This document shows positions 10,913-23,226 of a stretch of 64,000 nucleotides of DNA, piece by piece. Within the stretch, counting starts at the first letter, position 1, and each line of letters starts with the position of its first letter. The notes beneath the pieces are model-generated. The model did no database searches and had not been told where the DNA came from. It saw nothing but the letters and a program-made list of their open reading frames with translations. The position numbers and the translations under genes were made by a program. Source of the DNA: Hyperoodon ampullatus (lineage: Eukaryota > Chordata > Mammalia > Artiodactyla > Ziphiidae); assembly GCA_949752795.1 (NCBI GenBank), contig OX457072.1:1612001-1676000 (forward strand), written 5' to 3'.

Positions 10913-12922
10913 AGATTTTTGGTGATTAGAAGCTACCGTTTTATTCTTATTCCTTTTTGAGGCTTAGTTACTCTTCCTGAATTGTCAAAAAGAGCTCATG
11001 ACTTTCCCTCTCTCCTTTCCTATGCATCTTCTTTGTTCCCAGCACGCAGAATCAGTACAGTTCTTCATTGCAGTCTCTCTAGTTTCTGCCTTATTCTCAC
11101 CACTCCCTCCTCTTTTTCACTGCGTGTCTCAAAAATGTCCATTCCTGGGATATATAAGAGCAATGTGTTCTGTTTGGTAACATGTGTATGTTGGTTCCCA
11201 TGTAGTTCAGACAGTAAACACAGGGAGTATGTCAAATATAATATTCCAGAGGGCAGGGGTGATAATAATTATGTTTTTATATAATGCAAGTTAAGCACTT
11301 CAACATGTTGTCCATAGCATGAATGAATTGAGGTGTGTGGCATAGCTTCATACAGGCAGATACTACTCTTGAGCGCCATCCTTTCATTTTGTAAGGAGTG
11401 GGAAGAATAAATGAAGTCTTGTCGTATATATGAGTGTGTGGGAGCATGTCTCAACATGTGTTTTAAGAAATAAAATAACCAATTGTACTTGGTTTCCCAA
11501 AGGATGGTGCCTTGTTGCTAGGCAACATCTTTATGAAACTCACACTGTGTTAACTAAATACAGCTCCACAGCAGCTTCCAGATACCCTCTGATTTATGAG
11601 GTGAGCAGCTGAAACAATTCATTAACATCCCTTTCTTTCCTCTGATTTTTGGGGCAGGAGGGAGACCCCAACGTGGGCAGGTGGGGAGGGGCTGGAGGGC
11701 ACCGCTGACATGACATACAGATGACCAGGAGGGTGTCAGCAGGTACCATCTGAACAGAGGTGTGCCTTTCCATGCCTCCTGCTACCTGCAGGCACCAATT
11801 TAAAATTTTGGCTTTGAAACATGAAGTAATTCATCCTGCCCGTCTCTCCCCACTTCCTTACGAGTCAGCTAATGAAGAAGTAGCGTCTAGAGGTGCTGTC
11901 TGCGTTCACAAGAGCATGCATGTGTACCTGTGTGTTTAAAAAACATTAAAATAAGTGCTGCTTCTGAGCTTTTCCACAGGTTCTGCTGACTCTTTAGTCA
12001 AACTCTTCTCTGCATCAGCAATTTTGTATCCAATTTGGAACACGTGCTAAATATTCACCAAAGATTGGAAGGCAGTGTTGTACAGGATGAATGAAGGCGC
12101 TGCTTAGACCTTTAATAACCTGCATGCTTGCCCTTCCTTCAGAAAAAAGCTGGGCTTCAGCCCGCACTCTGCTGCTCAGGAGAGTTTACTCACCAAATTG
12201 CCCTTGTGGCTAATGATTGCTATGGAAGATGTTCTAGAAACTTCAGATGATACCATTTGCTATTGAAAATGCACTTGCTTTGACAAATTGAAATCTTTAT
12301 TTTGAGACAGTTGATGTGGGTTTTCTGAGCTAACTGTACCCTTGGTTTTGATACTATTTTAAGGAGTCAAATATTTATTCCTTACAGAGAAGGATTAAGA
12401 AAATAAATGTGCCGTCTAAGAACTTTAGTTTAGTTTGATAGGCAGTGGGAAAGCAGCTTGCCTGTCTGTTTGGTAAGACTGAAGACGACCATTTAATCAA
12501 CTTATCCCTCTGAGTCTCCCAGCATTTGAGCTCCTCTGTGATATAGCTACTGGAATATGATGTGGATAAATATTAGTTAGATATCTAAATGTGCAGAGTA
12601 ACCTTTCTTTCTTCAGAAAGAATTCTATATAAAGATATATAAGAAATAATTTTATTAAATGTATTTTTCCATTGTACTTAAAATGATAAAATTTGTTTAG
12701 AATGTATTTTTTGAACTACCACAGGTGGAATACCTCAGGTGACTATTAAGTAGGGGAGTAGATAATGTAGCCAAATAAACTGAGCCTCTTAGGAGACACA
12801 GGGACCAGAAGACAAATATCTATTCCAGGTACCAGGGGAGAAGGGTGGAGTCTAAACCTTTCTAGGTAGGGGAAGGTTCAAGAAGATGAGAAGGTTATAA
12901 ATAAATGGAGAAGGTTATAAAT
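10913..12922. other. intron, no recognised feature
   Basis: About 2 kb of unique-looking AT-rich sequence. No exon, RNA gene or transposon that I can name. Confidence 0.5.
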
Positions 12923-12934
12923 AAAAGCTCTCAG
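12923..12934. repeat. target-site duplication (left) of CHR SINE
   Basis: aaaagctctcag, repeated exactly at 13166-13177. Confidence 0.9.
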
Positions 12935-13125
12935 GGGGGCTTCCCTGGTGGCGCAGTGGTTGAGAGTCCGCCTGCCGATGCAGGGGACACGGGTTCGTGC
13001 CCCGGTCTGGGAGGATCCCATATGCCGCGGAGCGGTTGGGCCCGTGAGCCATGGCCGCTGAGCGTGAGCGTCGGAGCCTGTGCTCCGCAACGGGAGAGGC
13101 CGCAACAGTGAGAGACCCGTGTACC

Positions 13126-13169
<44 letters not shown>
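12935..13169 (+). mobile_element. CHR-type SINE (tRNA-Glu-related), young, 42-A tail
   Basis: The body (12935-13127) starts 'gggcttccctggtggcgcag' with a tRNA-like A box (tggcgcagtggttgag) and B box (gggttcgtgcc), i.e. an internal RNA polymerase III promoter, and continues with the CHR tail 'gagccatggccgctgagc'. The tail is 42 uninterrupted A residues (13128-13169). A perfect 12-bp target duplication, aaaagctctcag, flanks it. The pure tail, intact promoter boxes and exact duplication all indicate recent insertion. CHR SINEs are known from cetaceans, hippos and ruminants, and this sequence form is typical of cetaceans. Confidence 0.95.
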
Positions 13170-13172
<3 letters not shown>

Positions 13173-13177
13173 CTCAG
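13166..13177. repeat. target-site duplication (right) of CHR SINE
   Basis: aaaagctctcag; its four A residues overlap the end of the A tail. Confidence 0.85.
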
Positions 13178-13918
13178 CCCTTCAGCATGCCAGGAGATAC
13201 GCATTATGTAGAGATGATCACCATAAAACAGTAATATTGATTTTTTTATTGGAAACTAAAGGATTTGTCCAAATATGGCTCTTTGCGATTTTTTAAGTTT
13301 CAGTGGTTGAATGATTGGTTCCATTGTGGAAGGCAAAAGAGAATTGCTTTTGAAAACTGATAATTTTATTATAATTATCAGTTAACTGAAAAATGCATCC
13401 TTCTTTCAAACAAGCAATCATTGGGAACCTGGTTTATTTAGAGTTCCAACCCCAGACGTACACATGGACCATTTATGTGCTGAAGCATGGCAGTCTCCCA
13501 GCCCGGCACTCAAGTCTCCGCATACCACATGACCGATAGTAATGGAGATATGACCTTGGTTGGCAAAGATAATATTTACCATGTGATGCTGAATTATTTT
13601 TCAACAACAAGAATACATAATGTGAGAATGAAAAGAGGTTTTAAAGTTCAGATTCCAAACTATGTCCAAAAAATCATTGAAAGAAGTTAACTCGAGAATT
13701 TAGCAGTTTAATAAACTGCAGTCCCTTTTAGCTTGACAAATAAATTGTTAGCCTTCGATTTAAAAATCCCAAAATACTCCATTTATTGCAAGGTTTGGGG
13801 CCTTTATGCTGTCACAGAATGTCCTTTTTTTGAAGAGCAAACACAAAACCCAGAGGAGGAAAATGGTGTGTAGGTACAGTAGCAGGCAACACTAACCACT
13901 TTTAAATCTGTCTTTCAG
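13178..13918. other. intron upstream of first visible exon
   Basis: No recognised repeat. A 67-codon open frame at 13487-13690 has no visible family and no splice logic, so I do not call it. The polypyrimidine tract before the exon is 'ttttaaatctgtctttcag'. Confidence 0.5.
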
Positions 13919-13975
13919 GAAAGAACAGTGATCATTAGAAGACAAACTGTAGGAGGATTTGGATTAAGCATAAAG
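13919..13975 (+). CDS. SNTG1: SNTG1 exon: start of PDZ domain
   Basis: A 57-bp exon coding 19 residues in phase 0 at both ends, from ERTVIIRRQ to GGFGLSIK. It is bounded by tctttcag at the acceptor and aaag/gtatcc at the donor. GGFG followed by LSI is the carboxylate-binding (GLGF-type) loop and first binding strand of a PDZ domain, the groove that holds the C-terminal tail of a partner protein. In the human protein I recall Thr at the fifth position (ERTVT), where Ile is read here, a mild change. The exon stands alone: 8.2 kb separates it from the next. The preceding exon (ending ...FYSG in human) was looked for upstream and not found, so it lies before the window or was missed. Confidence 0.95.
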
Positions 13976-16900
13976 GTATCCCGTCTCTCCTGTCTATCCT
14001 TACAAAGTCTGTGCTGTAACGCCCGCGTTTCTGTGAACTTTAACTTTTTGCAGATTGATAAGTAGACAAGAATGGCTATAGCAAACTCCTCAATATTTGG
14101 ACTGAGATGAAATTAAGCAGGGTCTAAAAATCTTGGCCATCTTTTGATTAAGAGTTTTAGAAAAGTATTTTGGAAATTTACCTTACCTGGAGTTGAATAT
14201 AACTCACTAATTTTCTTTATCTGGTTTCACCTAAAATATCAAATATGGTCTTGCGGTGTGCATATCTTTTAACCAGCCAGAGCGGGAAATACTGGTCTGT
14301 CAATGAAAGGAGCCAAACACGTTTTAGGTTCATATAAGGTCTGATAGTAAGTTAAGTATTACTTCTGTTCTAGTCATCTTTTTCTTTTGTACAGTTTTCA
14401 TTTTTTATTTAAGAAATCAGTAAAAGCTCATGTTCCAGTGCCAAGTATATAGGATAGATTTAAAGTTTTAGCACCTCAGTTCTTTTAAAAACGGACCATA
14501 TCTGTTCTTTTCTAGTTATTATTACATTTCAAAGGGCTTTTCTTTCTGTATATCACTGACTATTAAAGATGTACCACACCTGCAGTGTATCATCAATGAA
14601 ACAAAATATAAATTTTAAAAAAGGACAGAAAGTTATATAAATACTGAAAAAATTAACTTAATGAGTTTAAATGCCCTTTAGAAACCTGTATCTCTGCAGA
14701 GATCAATGAAATTTAACTTTATCTTGGTTGTTGGGTTAGGCATTTTGCCTGTGTAGGGTGAAAATCATACATCTCAGGTGTACATTTCATGAAATTTTAA
14801 CACAGCTTGAGGTACATATGCTTGGAAAGTGGAACTCTAAATTTGGTGACTATCATCTCTAGTTGACATTATGAAAATGATTCAGAAAACTGACCAGTGT
14901 GGACTAGCATGGTCTTCGTCAAGTCATGAGAGTATTACTATATAAAATGTTAGTTTTAAGGTTTATTTTTTACTTTCACTCTATCTGTCATCAACTAAGG
15001 CCAAGGAGATATGTAGGACAAACTATAGGATGTGGAGATGATGTTGTGGGAATAAACCAAGAAACAAGTTTTCTTGTTGTTTTTTTTTTCCATATTTATT
15101 GAGATTGCCATGAAGGATTTAAAGGCACCACTGAAGATAGTAAATGTCCATGAAGAGAGAACAGGAGCTGAGTGTGAATAAAATCCATTCACGAGAGCTG
15201 CTTTCATTTGACATAAGCACTGACTCTCTTTCTGGGAGTGGAGCTGTATGAATTTTGTGCAGGATGGAAATGTTCTTTTCTTTCTGTTCTATTTCCATTT
15301 AGAGTGAAACTCAATAATACAATGTTACTTATTTTTACTGAAATACCACATTTTAACCTAGACATTTTTTAAACATTAAGAATTTTGCCAAATAAATCAT
15401 TTCTGTTTAATATTTACATTATTTCAACCCAAACAAAACTCTTATACATGTAATAAATAGAGTTTTTTTTTTAATCAAATAAGTATATTTTCCACTCAAA
15501 ATACTGGCCACAGAAGTAATATTTGAATTGTGATGGGTGCCATATATTAAGAGGTTTGACAAAAAATGAAATTATTTTATAATTCTTATGGCACACAAAC
15601 CAACCAGAAATAAAAACATAAATATTTTTATTTAGAATATTATCCATTCAGCCTGAAGACTTTCCTTTTAGGGTTTTCCATTTTAAGTTTCTCACTACTT
15701 ACCTCTGACCTTTGCTTTTCTATTTTTAAACTATCTTTCATTCCGTTAACGTGTTTCAACATGTGATTATTTGTTTACCATTCATTTATTTATTTTAAAT
15801 AGCAATATTTTATACAAATCCTTTTTCCCTTTACCCTGTCATATGTAAATTGGATGAACTGTGTTTATCCATTTGCACTATTTTCTTTAGATCTGAGAAT
15901 TAAAATATACATAAGCAACAGTTTAAGAAAGTATTCTAGCCTAAATGCAAAATTCGTATTTTGATGCTGACCATTTATTTATCTATCGATTTAGCAAATC
16001 TAGTGACTGGCCCTGGGGTGCAATAAGGTGGGATCTAGAGGCATGGCATGCACACATGTCCACCTGGTCCCGCCTGTGTCTCTAAGTCACAGTGCATCCC
16101 CAGCCCCGTCCATGACCAGCCCTGTCCAGGACCCAGCCCCGTCCATGACCTCAGAAAAGAGCAGAGAGCAACTCCGGCCCTCCCTGCTGAACTGACACTT
16201 GGCCATGAGCGGCTTCTGGGGTTTGTGCAGGGTGCTCACTCCTTTCTCAGTCTTCCAGGAATCCTTCCTTTTTATACCATTTTTAGTCTTGTGGTACTTT
16301 TTAGAGCCATTACCATATCTGCTGTAACTTTGGACCTTTTCTGACAAATGTTTGGGATGCTTCGTGTCTGTTACCATTACTCAGTCTTCCTTGATTCAAA
16401 CATCCCTCAGAAATCACAAATTTGGGTGTTTTTCCCCTTGTATTAGTTTTTGTTTTTGTTTGCATCTCATTAAAATGCCAAGCTCTTCTAATTACATTTG
16501 TAGATTTAAAAAAAAAAAAAAACATTCTCCAAAAGCTAGACAAAAGAATCACTAAACTTTCCACTTATGATCACCTATTTTTCTGTGTCCTCAGACTGAA
16601 GCTGCTCCTAGAAGCTCTCAGGCTCCTGCACCCACCTGGTTTATATCCTCAACTTCCCTGTAGAAATGCCCTCTTCACCTTGATCTGCACGTGACCTGTG
16701 GTTCTGCTCTAGGTGCATCAGTATTCCCATTGCATTTTCTGGTCCGCTTGTCTGAACCATCCAGATACTTACCATTTCTAAATATAAATTAATGTTCTCC
16801 ACACTACACCCCCAGTAATCACCAAAGTTTCTCATCAAGGGATCTAATAGTCTTGCATTTTTGCCCCATTCTTCTTGTAAGAATTACCATATAATCACCT

Positions 16901-17244
16901 TAAAGTAAGCTGCTATCTTGACTCCGTGAGACTTTAATTTTTCTTCTGTATCTCTTAAAATACAATACCATCCATTTGCATATTATTAAATCATACCTCC
17001 GGTCATTGTCATTAAAAGAATTACCTCTTAGAGAAAGAGTGTTTTGAATATTATTACTAGAAAAAGGTTTTATAGAGTATTTTTCAAAAGAGTCAGCTTT
17101 TCTTACCTAAACAATAAGTTATCCATGTCCATCAGGGAAATGTTTGTGATCAAAGGTGATTTCTATCTGGAATCTTTAACTTTGCTGCAATCAAAGTGAA
17201 ATTATAAGTATTATTACCATTAAAATCTTATCATTTATAAACAA
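13976..17244. other. intron, mostly unrecognised
   Basis: AT-rich first part of the 8.2-kb intron. It holds a poly-A run of 17 at about 16507-16523 and a short 16-bp tandem repeat (listed separately); no exon or clear transposon otherwise. Confidence 0.5.
16101..16149. repeat. 16-bp tandem repeat, three copies
   Basis: cagccccgtccatgac, cagccctgtccaggac and (c)cagccccgtccatgac follow one another. A small GC-rich minisatellite in an otherwise AT-rich intron. Confidence 0.75.
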
Positions 17245-17490
17245 TAATTGCTAATATTTATTAACTGTTCCTGAAGTGCCAGATTCTGAGCTAAATACTT
17301 TATATTGTTTCCTTTGGTCTTTAGTATCCAGAAGGTGGATAACTGTTGTTAGACCTCTACAGACAATGAGATTCAGTATTAAGAGAAGAGGTTAAGTAAT
17401 TGACCTGTTTGTTGTAACTGGCAGAGCTGGGCCTCAACCCCCATCAAAGCTGATGACATAGTCCTTATTCCCAATAACTATGCTCTATAG
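17245..17490 (+). repeat. MIR SINE (sense)
   Basis: 'attgctaatatttattaact' and 'gtgccagattctgagctaaa' at the start, then 'agaggttaagtaattgacct' and 'actggcagagctgggcctca', in MIR consensus order. Nearly full length and diverged. Confidence 0.8.
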
Positions 17491-17989
17491 CTGTAAAACC
17501 TGCACTAAATTATCTCTACGCTCTCTATTTGGAAACACAAATAATGTTTTCTCTCTAAGTTATTCACATTCTGGTTTATTTAAAACTGAAATAAATGGAT
17601 TGAAATGTCCAGCATCAAGCAAACAATTTCTTAATATCAAGGGTTGGGTATTGGTTATATCATATTTACCAAATAAACATATACATCTTCATAGTAGTTG
17701 TCATAAATGTCTGTATTTTCATTTATTAGTGATTTCAGGGCAAAAGTCTTTAAATACCAAGTGTTGCTCCAAGCACAGGCACATTTGCATTCATCTCCTC
17801 ATTCTGCCCTGTTCTCATTATTTGAGTCTGATTCTTCTGTTTCCCCCAAAGGTATGTACAGAGTACATACCTTTGCACCACAGAAATAGGAGGGTAATAA
17901 GCAGGTAATAAAGCTTAGCTAGAAGAGTGTGCATTAGTTCCAAGAATCAGGTAAAACCACTGATGAATTATCATTTGAAGGATGATTTT

Positions 17990-18245
17990 TTAACTTAAAT
18001 AGCTTATTGAGATGTAATTCACATACCATACAATCTACCCATTTAGAGTGTACAATTCAATGACTTTTATTATATTCACAGATGTGTGCATCCATCACTA
18101 CAGTCAGTTTTAGAACATTTTCATCCACTGAGGAGATAACCCATACCGTCAGCATCCACCTTCTATCCCCCATCCCCCGGCTCAGGTCTGAGCAATCAGC
18201 AGTCTACCTTCTGCCTCTATAGAATTCCCTATTTTGGATTTCCAT
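17990..18245 (-). mobile_element. L1M 3' UTR fragment (antisense)
   Basis: 'ttgagatgtaattcacatac', 'gagtgtacaattcaatgact', 'tgtgcatccatcactacagt' and 'agcagtctaccttctgcctc' are landmarks of an old antisense L1 3' region. No ORF2 sequence is attached. Confidence 0.7.
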
Positions 18246-18519
18246 GTGAAGGCAATCATAACTTACGTGGGAAAGCCATTAATTTTGCCAGAGCTAGACT
18301 AAGTGATTTTGGCAGATAAGCATGGCATTCAAATGTATAAGGGTATTTGTCCATGTTCTTTCAGATGATATTCCTTTAGGTGCCTCTCCCACACCTGTTG
18401 ACTGGGCTCTAAACCTTAATTACTGTCTGTTATTATCTGTTTGTAAGTATTTCCCATTCTCTAAATGGATATGTAATGTTGGGGTCTGTGTATCCTTTTC
18501 TTTCCAAAGCCCAGAATAT

Positions 18520-18540
18520 GATTGATTGATTGATTGATTG
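18520..18540. repeat. (GATT)5 microsatellite
   Basis: Five uninterrupted gatt units. Confidence 0.8.
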
Positions 18541-18849
18541 TAATGAAAATATTGAATCGAAAGGATTTATTTGGCAAGATTCCCAGCATTATAAAAACAT
18601 TCTGGGTTTGATTTAGTGGAATTTCAGAGTTGTACTGGCAAAATCATTGGATAGAGTCATGCACAAAATGCTTTAGATGGGACTTTATATCCTTGTTCCT
18701 ATCTAGCTATAAAATTAATTATGCTTTATAGAAAGGCTATCTCAAAACTGAATGGTGTGTGTTTTAATATTTTCTGGGATGCACTCTAGAATGTCACCTC
18801 ACTTTTTCTTCTCTCATTTTACCCTGGATCAACAGAGCTCAAGTAATTC

Positions 18850-19310
18850 ATTTATTCTCTAAACGTGGCCTCAAGCCATACAACCTGGTGGGCCTCAGGA
18901 TAGGTCAGGGGACAGATGGTAAAGGAAACCTGCCCTGACGTCAGGCCCTTTACATTCTAGAAGGAAAGCAGACATTGACCAGAGTGTCATGTAGAGAAAT
19001 GTAAACCCCAGCCATGATCCAGTGCTATAGAAGTAATCACTGCAGGTAAGGAGAAACTGAGGAAGGAGCCCTTTGGCTGAACTCCTGGATGTGGCTAGAG
19101 TTTATACGAGGTTAAAAGTAAAGGTAAACAGCTCTCCAGGCAGAGGGGACCGTATATGTAGATGTCCTTTAGCTCAGAATGACAAGGGCCCAGGATAAAA
19201 CTTCAGGGGATGCTGAGGTCACATAACAGGGGATGCTAAGGACCTTGGCTTTTATTCTGTGTGTAACATGAAGCCTATCACCTATCTTAAACAGGGTGAG
19301 TCACATTATT
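18850..19310 (-). repeat. L2 LINE fragment (antisense)
   Basis: 'ttcatttattctctaaacgt' ... 'ggaaacctgccctgacgtca' ... 'tttacattctagaaggaaag' ... 'tccaggcagaggggaccgta' follow the antisense L2 3' region (counterparts: 'ccctgccctcatggagctta', 'cattctag', 'ccaggcagagggaacagc'). Broken and old. Confidence 0.65.
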
Positions 19311-20139
19311 TGATTTCTGTCTGGAAAACTTTGAATATCCCCAATTAGGTTCAGAACTAAATCTAATTTACTTTAATAGAGCTGGACTGCTCTCACATTT
19401 TATTCAATAAATGGAGGCACTGTGATTTTATGTTCCAATTTTATCCCCTGAGTTTTGTCTTAAAATTAGCTCTCTTAATCATTTAATGAAGTGATCTCCT
19501 TAAACTAGCTTAAAAATTCCCTCAGAGCTCCAAATGTCTGATTGAAGAAATAAAGTTAAAAAGAAACACCTTTGGACTCAAACCATTCAAATTTCAGGAG
19601 AAATTTTACATATAAAAGGAAAATGTTGATAAAATAGGGGCTAGTTATATCTTATTATTAAAAGATATTTATAAGTCTCAGGTGTTGAGGGAAGAATGGG
19701 ATTGCTGAGCTGACCCTAAGAAAATCGGTATCTCTAGACCAACCTTGAGGAGAGGTTTCCCACTGTCCCACCATGGTAACCTGCATTAAAAATCTGAGCA
19801 CTGAGAAAATCTTTAAATTCAGTAGTGCAAGGACAGAAAACTGTGAGAAGCAAAATCAGTTAAAGGAAAATGCTCTGATGACAACCACCAACCTGGAGTG
19901 ACATAAACAGCATTCTTCTCTGCCCCCAAATATCTGAACCATAATATCTGGATGAGTTTGTTTTCTCTTTCTATCATGTAAAACTTCATCAGTGCTTGAT
20001 TTATATTAGCTAACCAGCATCTTATTCTAAGAAATGGAGATGTATTCTTAATTTTTTTTCCAGTTTCCAAGGATCTCTAGAAACTATCTGCAAACGTGCA
20101 TGTTTGATTTCATTGTTCACCATCTTAGTTTCTCCTTAA

Positions 20140-21185
20140 GATCATGAGCCTTTTAATGTGCTGTTGGATTCTCTTTGCTAGTATTTTGTTGAGGATTTTT
20201 GCATCTATGTTCATCAGTGATATTGGCCCGTAGTTTTTCTTTCTTTGTGACATCTTTGTCTGGTTTTGGTATCAGGGTGATGGTGGCCTCATAGAATGAG
20301 TTTGGGAGTGTTCCTCCCTCTGCTATATTTTGGAAGAGTTTGAGAAGGATGGGTGTTAGCTCTTCTCTAAATGTTTGATAGAATTTGCCTGTGAAGCCAT
20401 CTGGTCCTGGACTTTAGTTTGTTGGAAGATTTTTAATCACAGTCTCAATTTCAGTGCTTGTGATAGGTCTGTTTAAATTTTCTATTTCTTCCTGGTTCAG
20501 TCTCGGAAGGTTGTGCTTTTCTAAGAATTTGTCCATTTCTTCCAGGTTGTCCATTTTATTGGCATAGCGTTGCTTGTAGTTATTGCTCATGATCATTTGT
20601 ATTTTCTGCAGTGTCAGTTGTTACTTCTCCCTTTTCATTTCTAATTCTATTTATTTGAGTCTTCCTTTTTTTCTTAATGAGTCTGGCTAATAGTTTATCA
20701 ATTTTGTTTATCTTCTCAAAGAACTAACTTTTAGTTTTAATTGATCTTTGCTATTGTTTCCTTCATTTCTTTTTCATTTATTTCTGATCTGATCTTTATG
20801 ATTTCTTTCCTTTGCTAACTTTGGGGTTTTTTTGTTATTCTTTCTCTAATTGCTTTAGGTGTAAGGTTTGGTTGTTTATCTGAGATGTTTCTTGTTTCTT
20901 GAGGTAGGATTGTGTTGCTATAAACTTCCCTCTTAGAACTGCTTTTGCTGCATCCCATAGGTTTTGGGTCATCATGTTTTCATTGTCATTTGTTTCTAGG
21001 TATTTTTTGATTTCGTCTTTGATTTCATCAGTGATCTCTTGGTTATTTAGTAGTATATTGTTTAGCCTCCATGTGTTTGTATTTTTTACTGTAATTGATA
21101 TCTGGTCTCATAATGTTGTGGTCTGAAAATATACCTGATATGATTTCAATTGTCTTAAATTTACCAAGGCTTGATTTCTGACCTG
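20140..21185 (-). mobile_element. L1 ORF2 internal fragment (antisense)
   Basis: About 1 kb matching the reverse complement of L1 ORF2. The - strand at 20414-20596 is still open and reads '[20 protein letters not shown]' followed by [15 protein letters not shown], the well-known reverse transcriptase-upstream segment of ORF2p. The fragment has neither an L1 3' end nor a poly-A tail, so it is a piece separated from its tail by rearrangement or deletion rather than a simple truncated insertion. It is visibly less decayed than the 7.5-10 kb L1s. Confidence 0.85.
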
Positions 21186-21189
21186 AGAT

Positions 21190-22217
21190 ATTTCATCCTG
21201 GGTAAGACAGTTTTCAGTATTTTATTTATCATGCCTCTTCTTACTATTCCAGAAGTAGAAAGGACTACTTGCCAAGAAAAGCTTGAAAGCCACTACTGTT
21301 CTCTACAACTACTGCCTATCTTATATTTAAATATATTGACAACTCAGTGTTAAAATTGGACATTCATGGGAAAAAATGTCTGTTCTAAAATAATGTTTGT
21401 CCTTGAAGGAAAAAAGGCTTAGGAGGTTTACTTATTCTGAAGCTACAGAAACCCCAATGGAAATTTAGATTATCTTTTCAACTACCCATGTTAAAGTGCT
21501 GTACTTGTTTTCTACATGAAATCTTATTCTTTAATGCACTTACTTGATTTTTCAACTATTGCTTTCAACCTTCTCAAATCTGTTATATAAAAACCATAAG
21601 TTTATGCAGTTACTTCAGGGATTTATTTTATTTCCATCCACATAAGTTTAGCTTGCTTATTTTTCTTTATTTTTTCTATCTTATTTGGTCAATTAGACAA
21701 AGCACTGTTGCAATATTCTTGTCAGTTTACTGTATTCTGTTAATTGTTTAGTATGCACTTTCACACAAAGAGGAATATAATGACCCCTTCCCCATCAGGC
21801 ATATACACAGTCTGGTTTTTTGTACCAATTTGTGTATGTAGTCTCTCCAGCCATGCAGCATCCAAGGGATGGAAATACATAATTATCTACTGTTTGGAAC
21901 CCTAAGTAAGAATTTCTACCATGGGCAGCCCTGCTACACACTGGAGGAAATGCTTTCTTAAGGAATCACCAATCTTAATTTAAAAAATTGACATTTTCAA
22001 AGTCAACTGCTATTAATTATTGCATGTCACTGAGAAATTCTAAACAGATAAGTTTCTTGGGAGGACAATCTATTTGGTAGAAAAATTCCAGGGGTCTATT
22101 TTAATTCTATTTGGTGTCCATTCACATGCTGTTCATAACTTGTATAGTTTCCTAACTAAAGGCTGTGTATTTAATTTTTGAGATTAAAAAGCACGATATA
22201 TGATTTTCTCTTTTCAG
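21190..22217. other. intron, no recognised feature
   Basis: AT-rich sequence leading to the next exon; the acceptor tract is 'gattttctcttttcag'. Confidence 0.5.
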
Positions 22218-22275
22218 GGGGGAGCGGAACATAACATTCCAGTTGTCATTTCAAAAATCTCCAAGGAGCAAAGAG
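22218..22275 (+). CDS. SNTG1: SNTG1 exon: PDZ domain, second piece
   Basis: A 58-bp exon entered in phase 0 and left in phase 1 (last base G). It codes GGAEHNIPVVISKISKEQR plus the first base of an Ala codon. In a syntrophin PDZ domain this is the second and third strand region that follows the GLGF loop, with the hydrophobic IPVVISKI strand. Acceptor ttttcag/GGGGGA and donor AGAG/gtaaag are canonical. The next exon supplies CT to complete Ala, which confirms the phase. One substitution relative to the human protein as I recall it (VVVSK there, VVISK here). Confidence 0.95.
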
Positions 22276-23089
22276 GTAAAGTGTTAAGAGGGCTGTCCTG
22301 TGAGTCACTGTCACTGAGGAACAAGACAATAGTTAGAATCATAAATTCGTATGGGACTGACCAGCCGGGTTCCCATGACCAGGCAGCACGTGATGGTTCT
22401 GACTGCCAAGTCCAAGTCCTTTACCCGCCCGGCAGGCAGGGAGGGAAGACAGTAGAGCAGGTGGCTGTGTGTGAGCCAGAGATTGCATGACTGCACAGTG
22501 TCTCATTAACAAGTAAGCGTAGAAACGGCTCTGATGCTTACAAGTCACATCAGTTACAGGCAACTCCAGTTATTTTTTTTTTCAGTTTTCATATGCAATT
22601 TAACTCAGCCCTTCATATGAAATTTCATCCAGGAAAAACTCTGAAGATGTAAACCAACTGTTACAATGACCGAAATCACTGAGACAGCCTAGTGTCTAAA
22701 AAGGAACAGGGAGCTGATTCCATTGCCGATGGAGTGAATATCTAGCTCTAAACGTGTTCATAGATGCCTTAATGCTCTCATAAGAACATGAGAACGTTTA
22801 GTCCTCCATCCAGAAGCGTGGCCAATTTCTGGCAACTAAGATCTGAAATGATAGAATGAAATGGAACTATCACAGCATGTGTTTCAATTCAGCTCATGTT
22901 TCAATCATAGGAGTTGAATCATGTGATTGTTTTTGCATTTCTATTACCTGTGGATCTTTTAAGATGCTACCCGTATAAAACAATTCATTTTATTCTCTTT
23001 ATCAGTTTTGACTTTATTTAATTAAAAACTCTTTCATCTGTGTGAAGAAAGTAGACGATGCCTAATCAATGGTCCTTCTCCATTCACAG
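22276..23089. other. SNTG1 intron, 814 bp
   Basis: No recognised repeat. A T run sits at 22570-22583. The acceptor end reads 'ttctccattcacag'. Confidence 0.7.
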
Positions 23090-23133
23090 CTGAGCTCTCA
23101 GGACTGCTCTTTATCGGGGACGCAATTCTGCAG
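23090..23133 (+). CDS. SNTG1: SNTG1 exon: PDZ domain, third piece (44 bp microexon-like)
   Basis: A 44-bp exon that begins with CT (finishing the Ala codon from the previous exon) and codes ELSGLLFIGDAILQ, ending in phase 0. LFIGDAILQ with the next exon's INGI gives the strongly conserved PDZ core 'GDxILxxNG', the strand and turn before the domain's second helix. Acceptor cattcacag, donor CTGCAG/gtatac. It lies just 93 bp ahead of the next exon. Confidence 0.95.
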
Positions 23134-23226
23134 GTATACACCTTACCGTTATTTTCCATGTGCAACCAAAACATAAAGTTAATTCACAATATACCACGTG
23201 AAGCTGTGTCTCCCTTTCCATTGCAG
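23134..23226. other. SNTG1 intron, 93 bp
   Basis: Very short intron with a canonical gtatac start and a pyrimidine-rich 'gtctccctttccattgcag' end. It is near the lower size limit for efficient vertebrate introns and about 300 times shorter than the next one. Confidence 0.9.

Noticed and set aside
12950..13020. tRNA-like A and B boxes
   Set aside because: Part of the CHR SINE; followed by the SINE tail and poly-A, so it is not a tRNA gene.
13487..13690. 67-codon frame just before the first visible SNTG1 exon
   Set aside because: It does not match the upstream SNTG1 coding sequence as I recall it and lacks splice sites in phase.
1..13918. Search for the preceding SNTG1 exons (start codon exon and the one ending FYSG)
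   Set aside because: No matching short stretch with splice sites was found; they are probably upstream of the window.
17480..17908. 142-codon + strand open frame
   Set aside because: No family recognised, no splice context, low-complexity AT-rich sequence partly overlapping a MIR.
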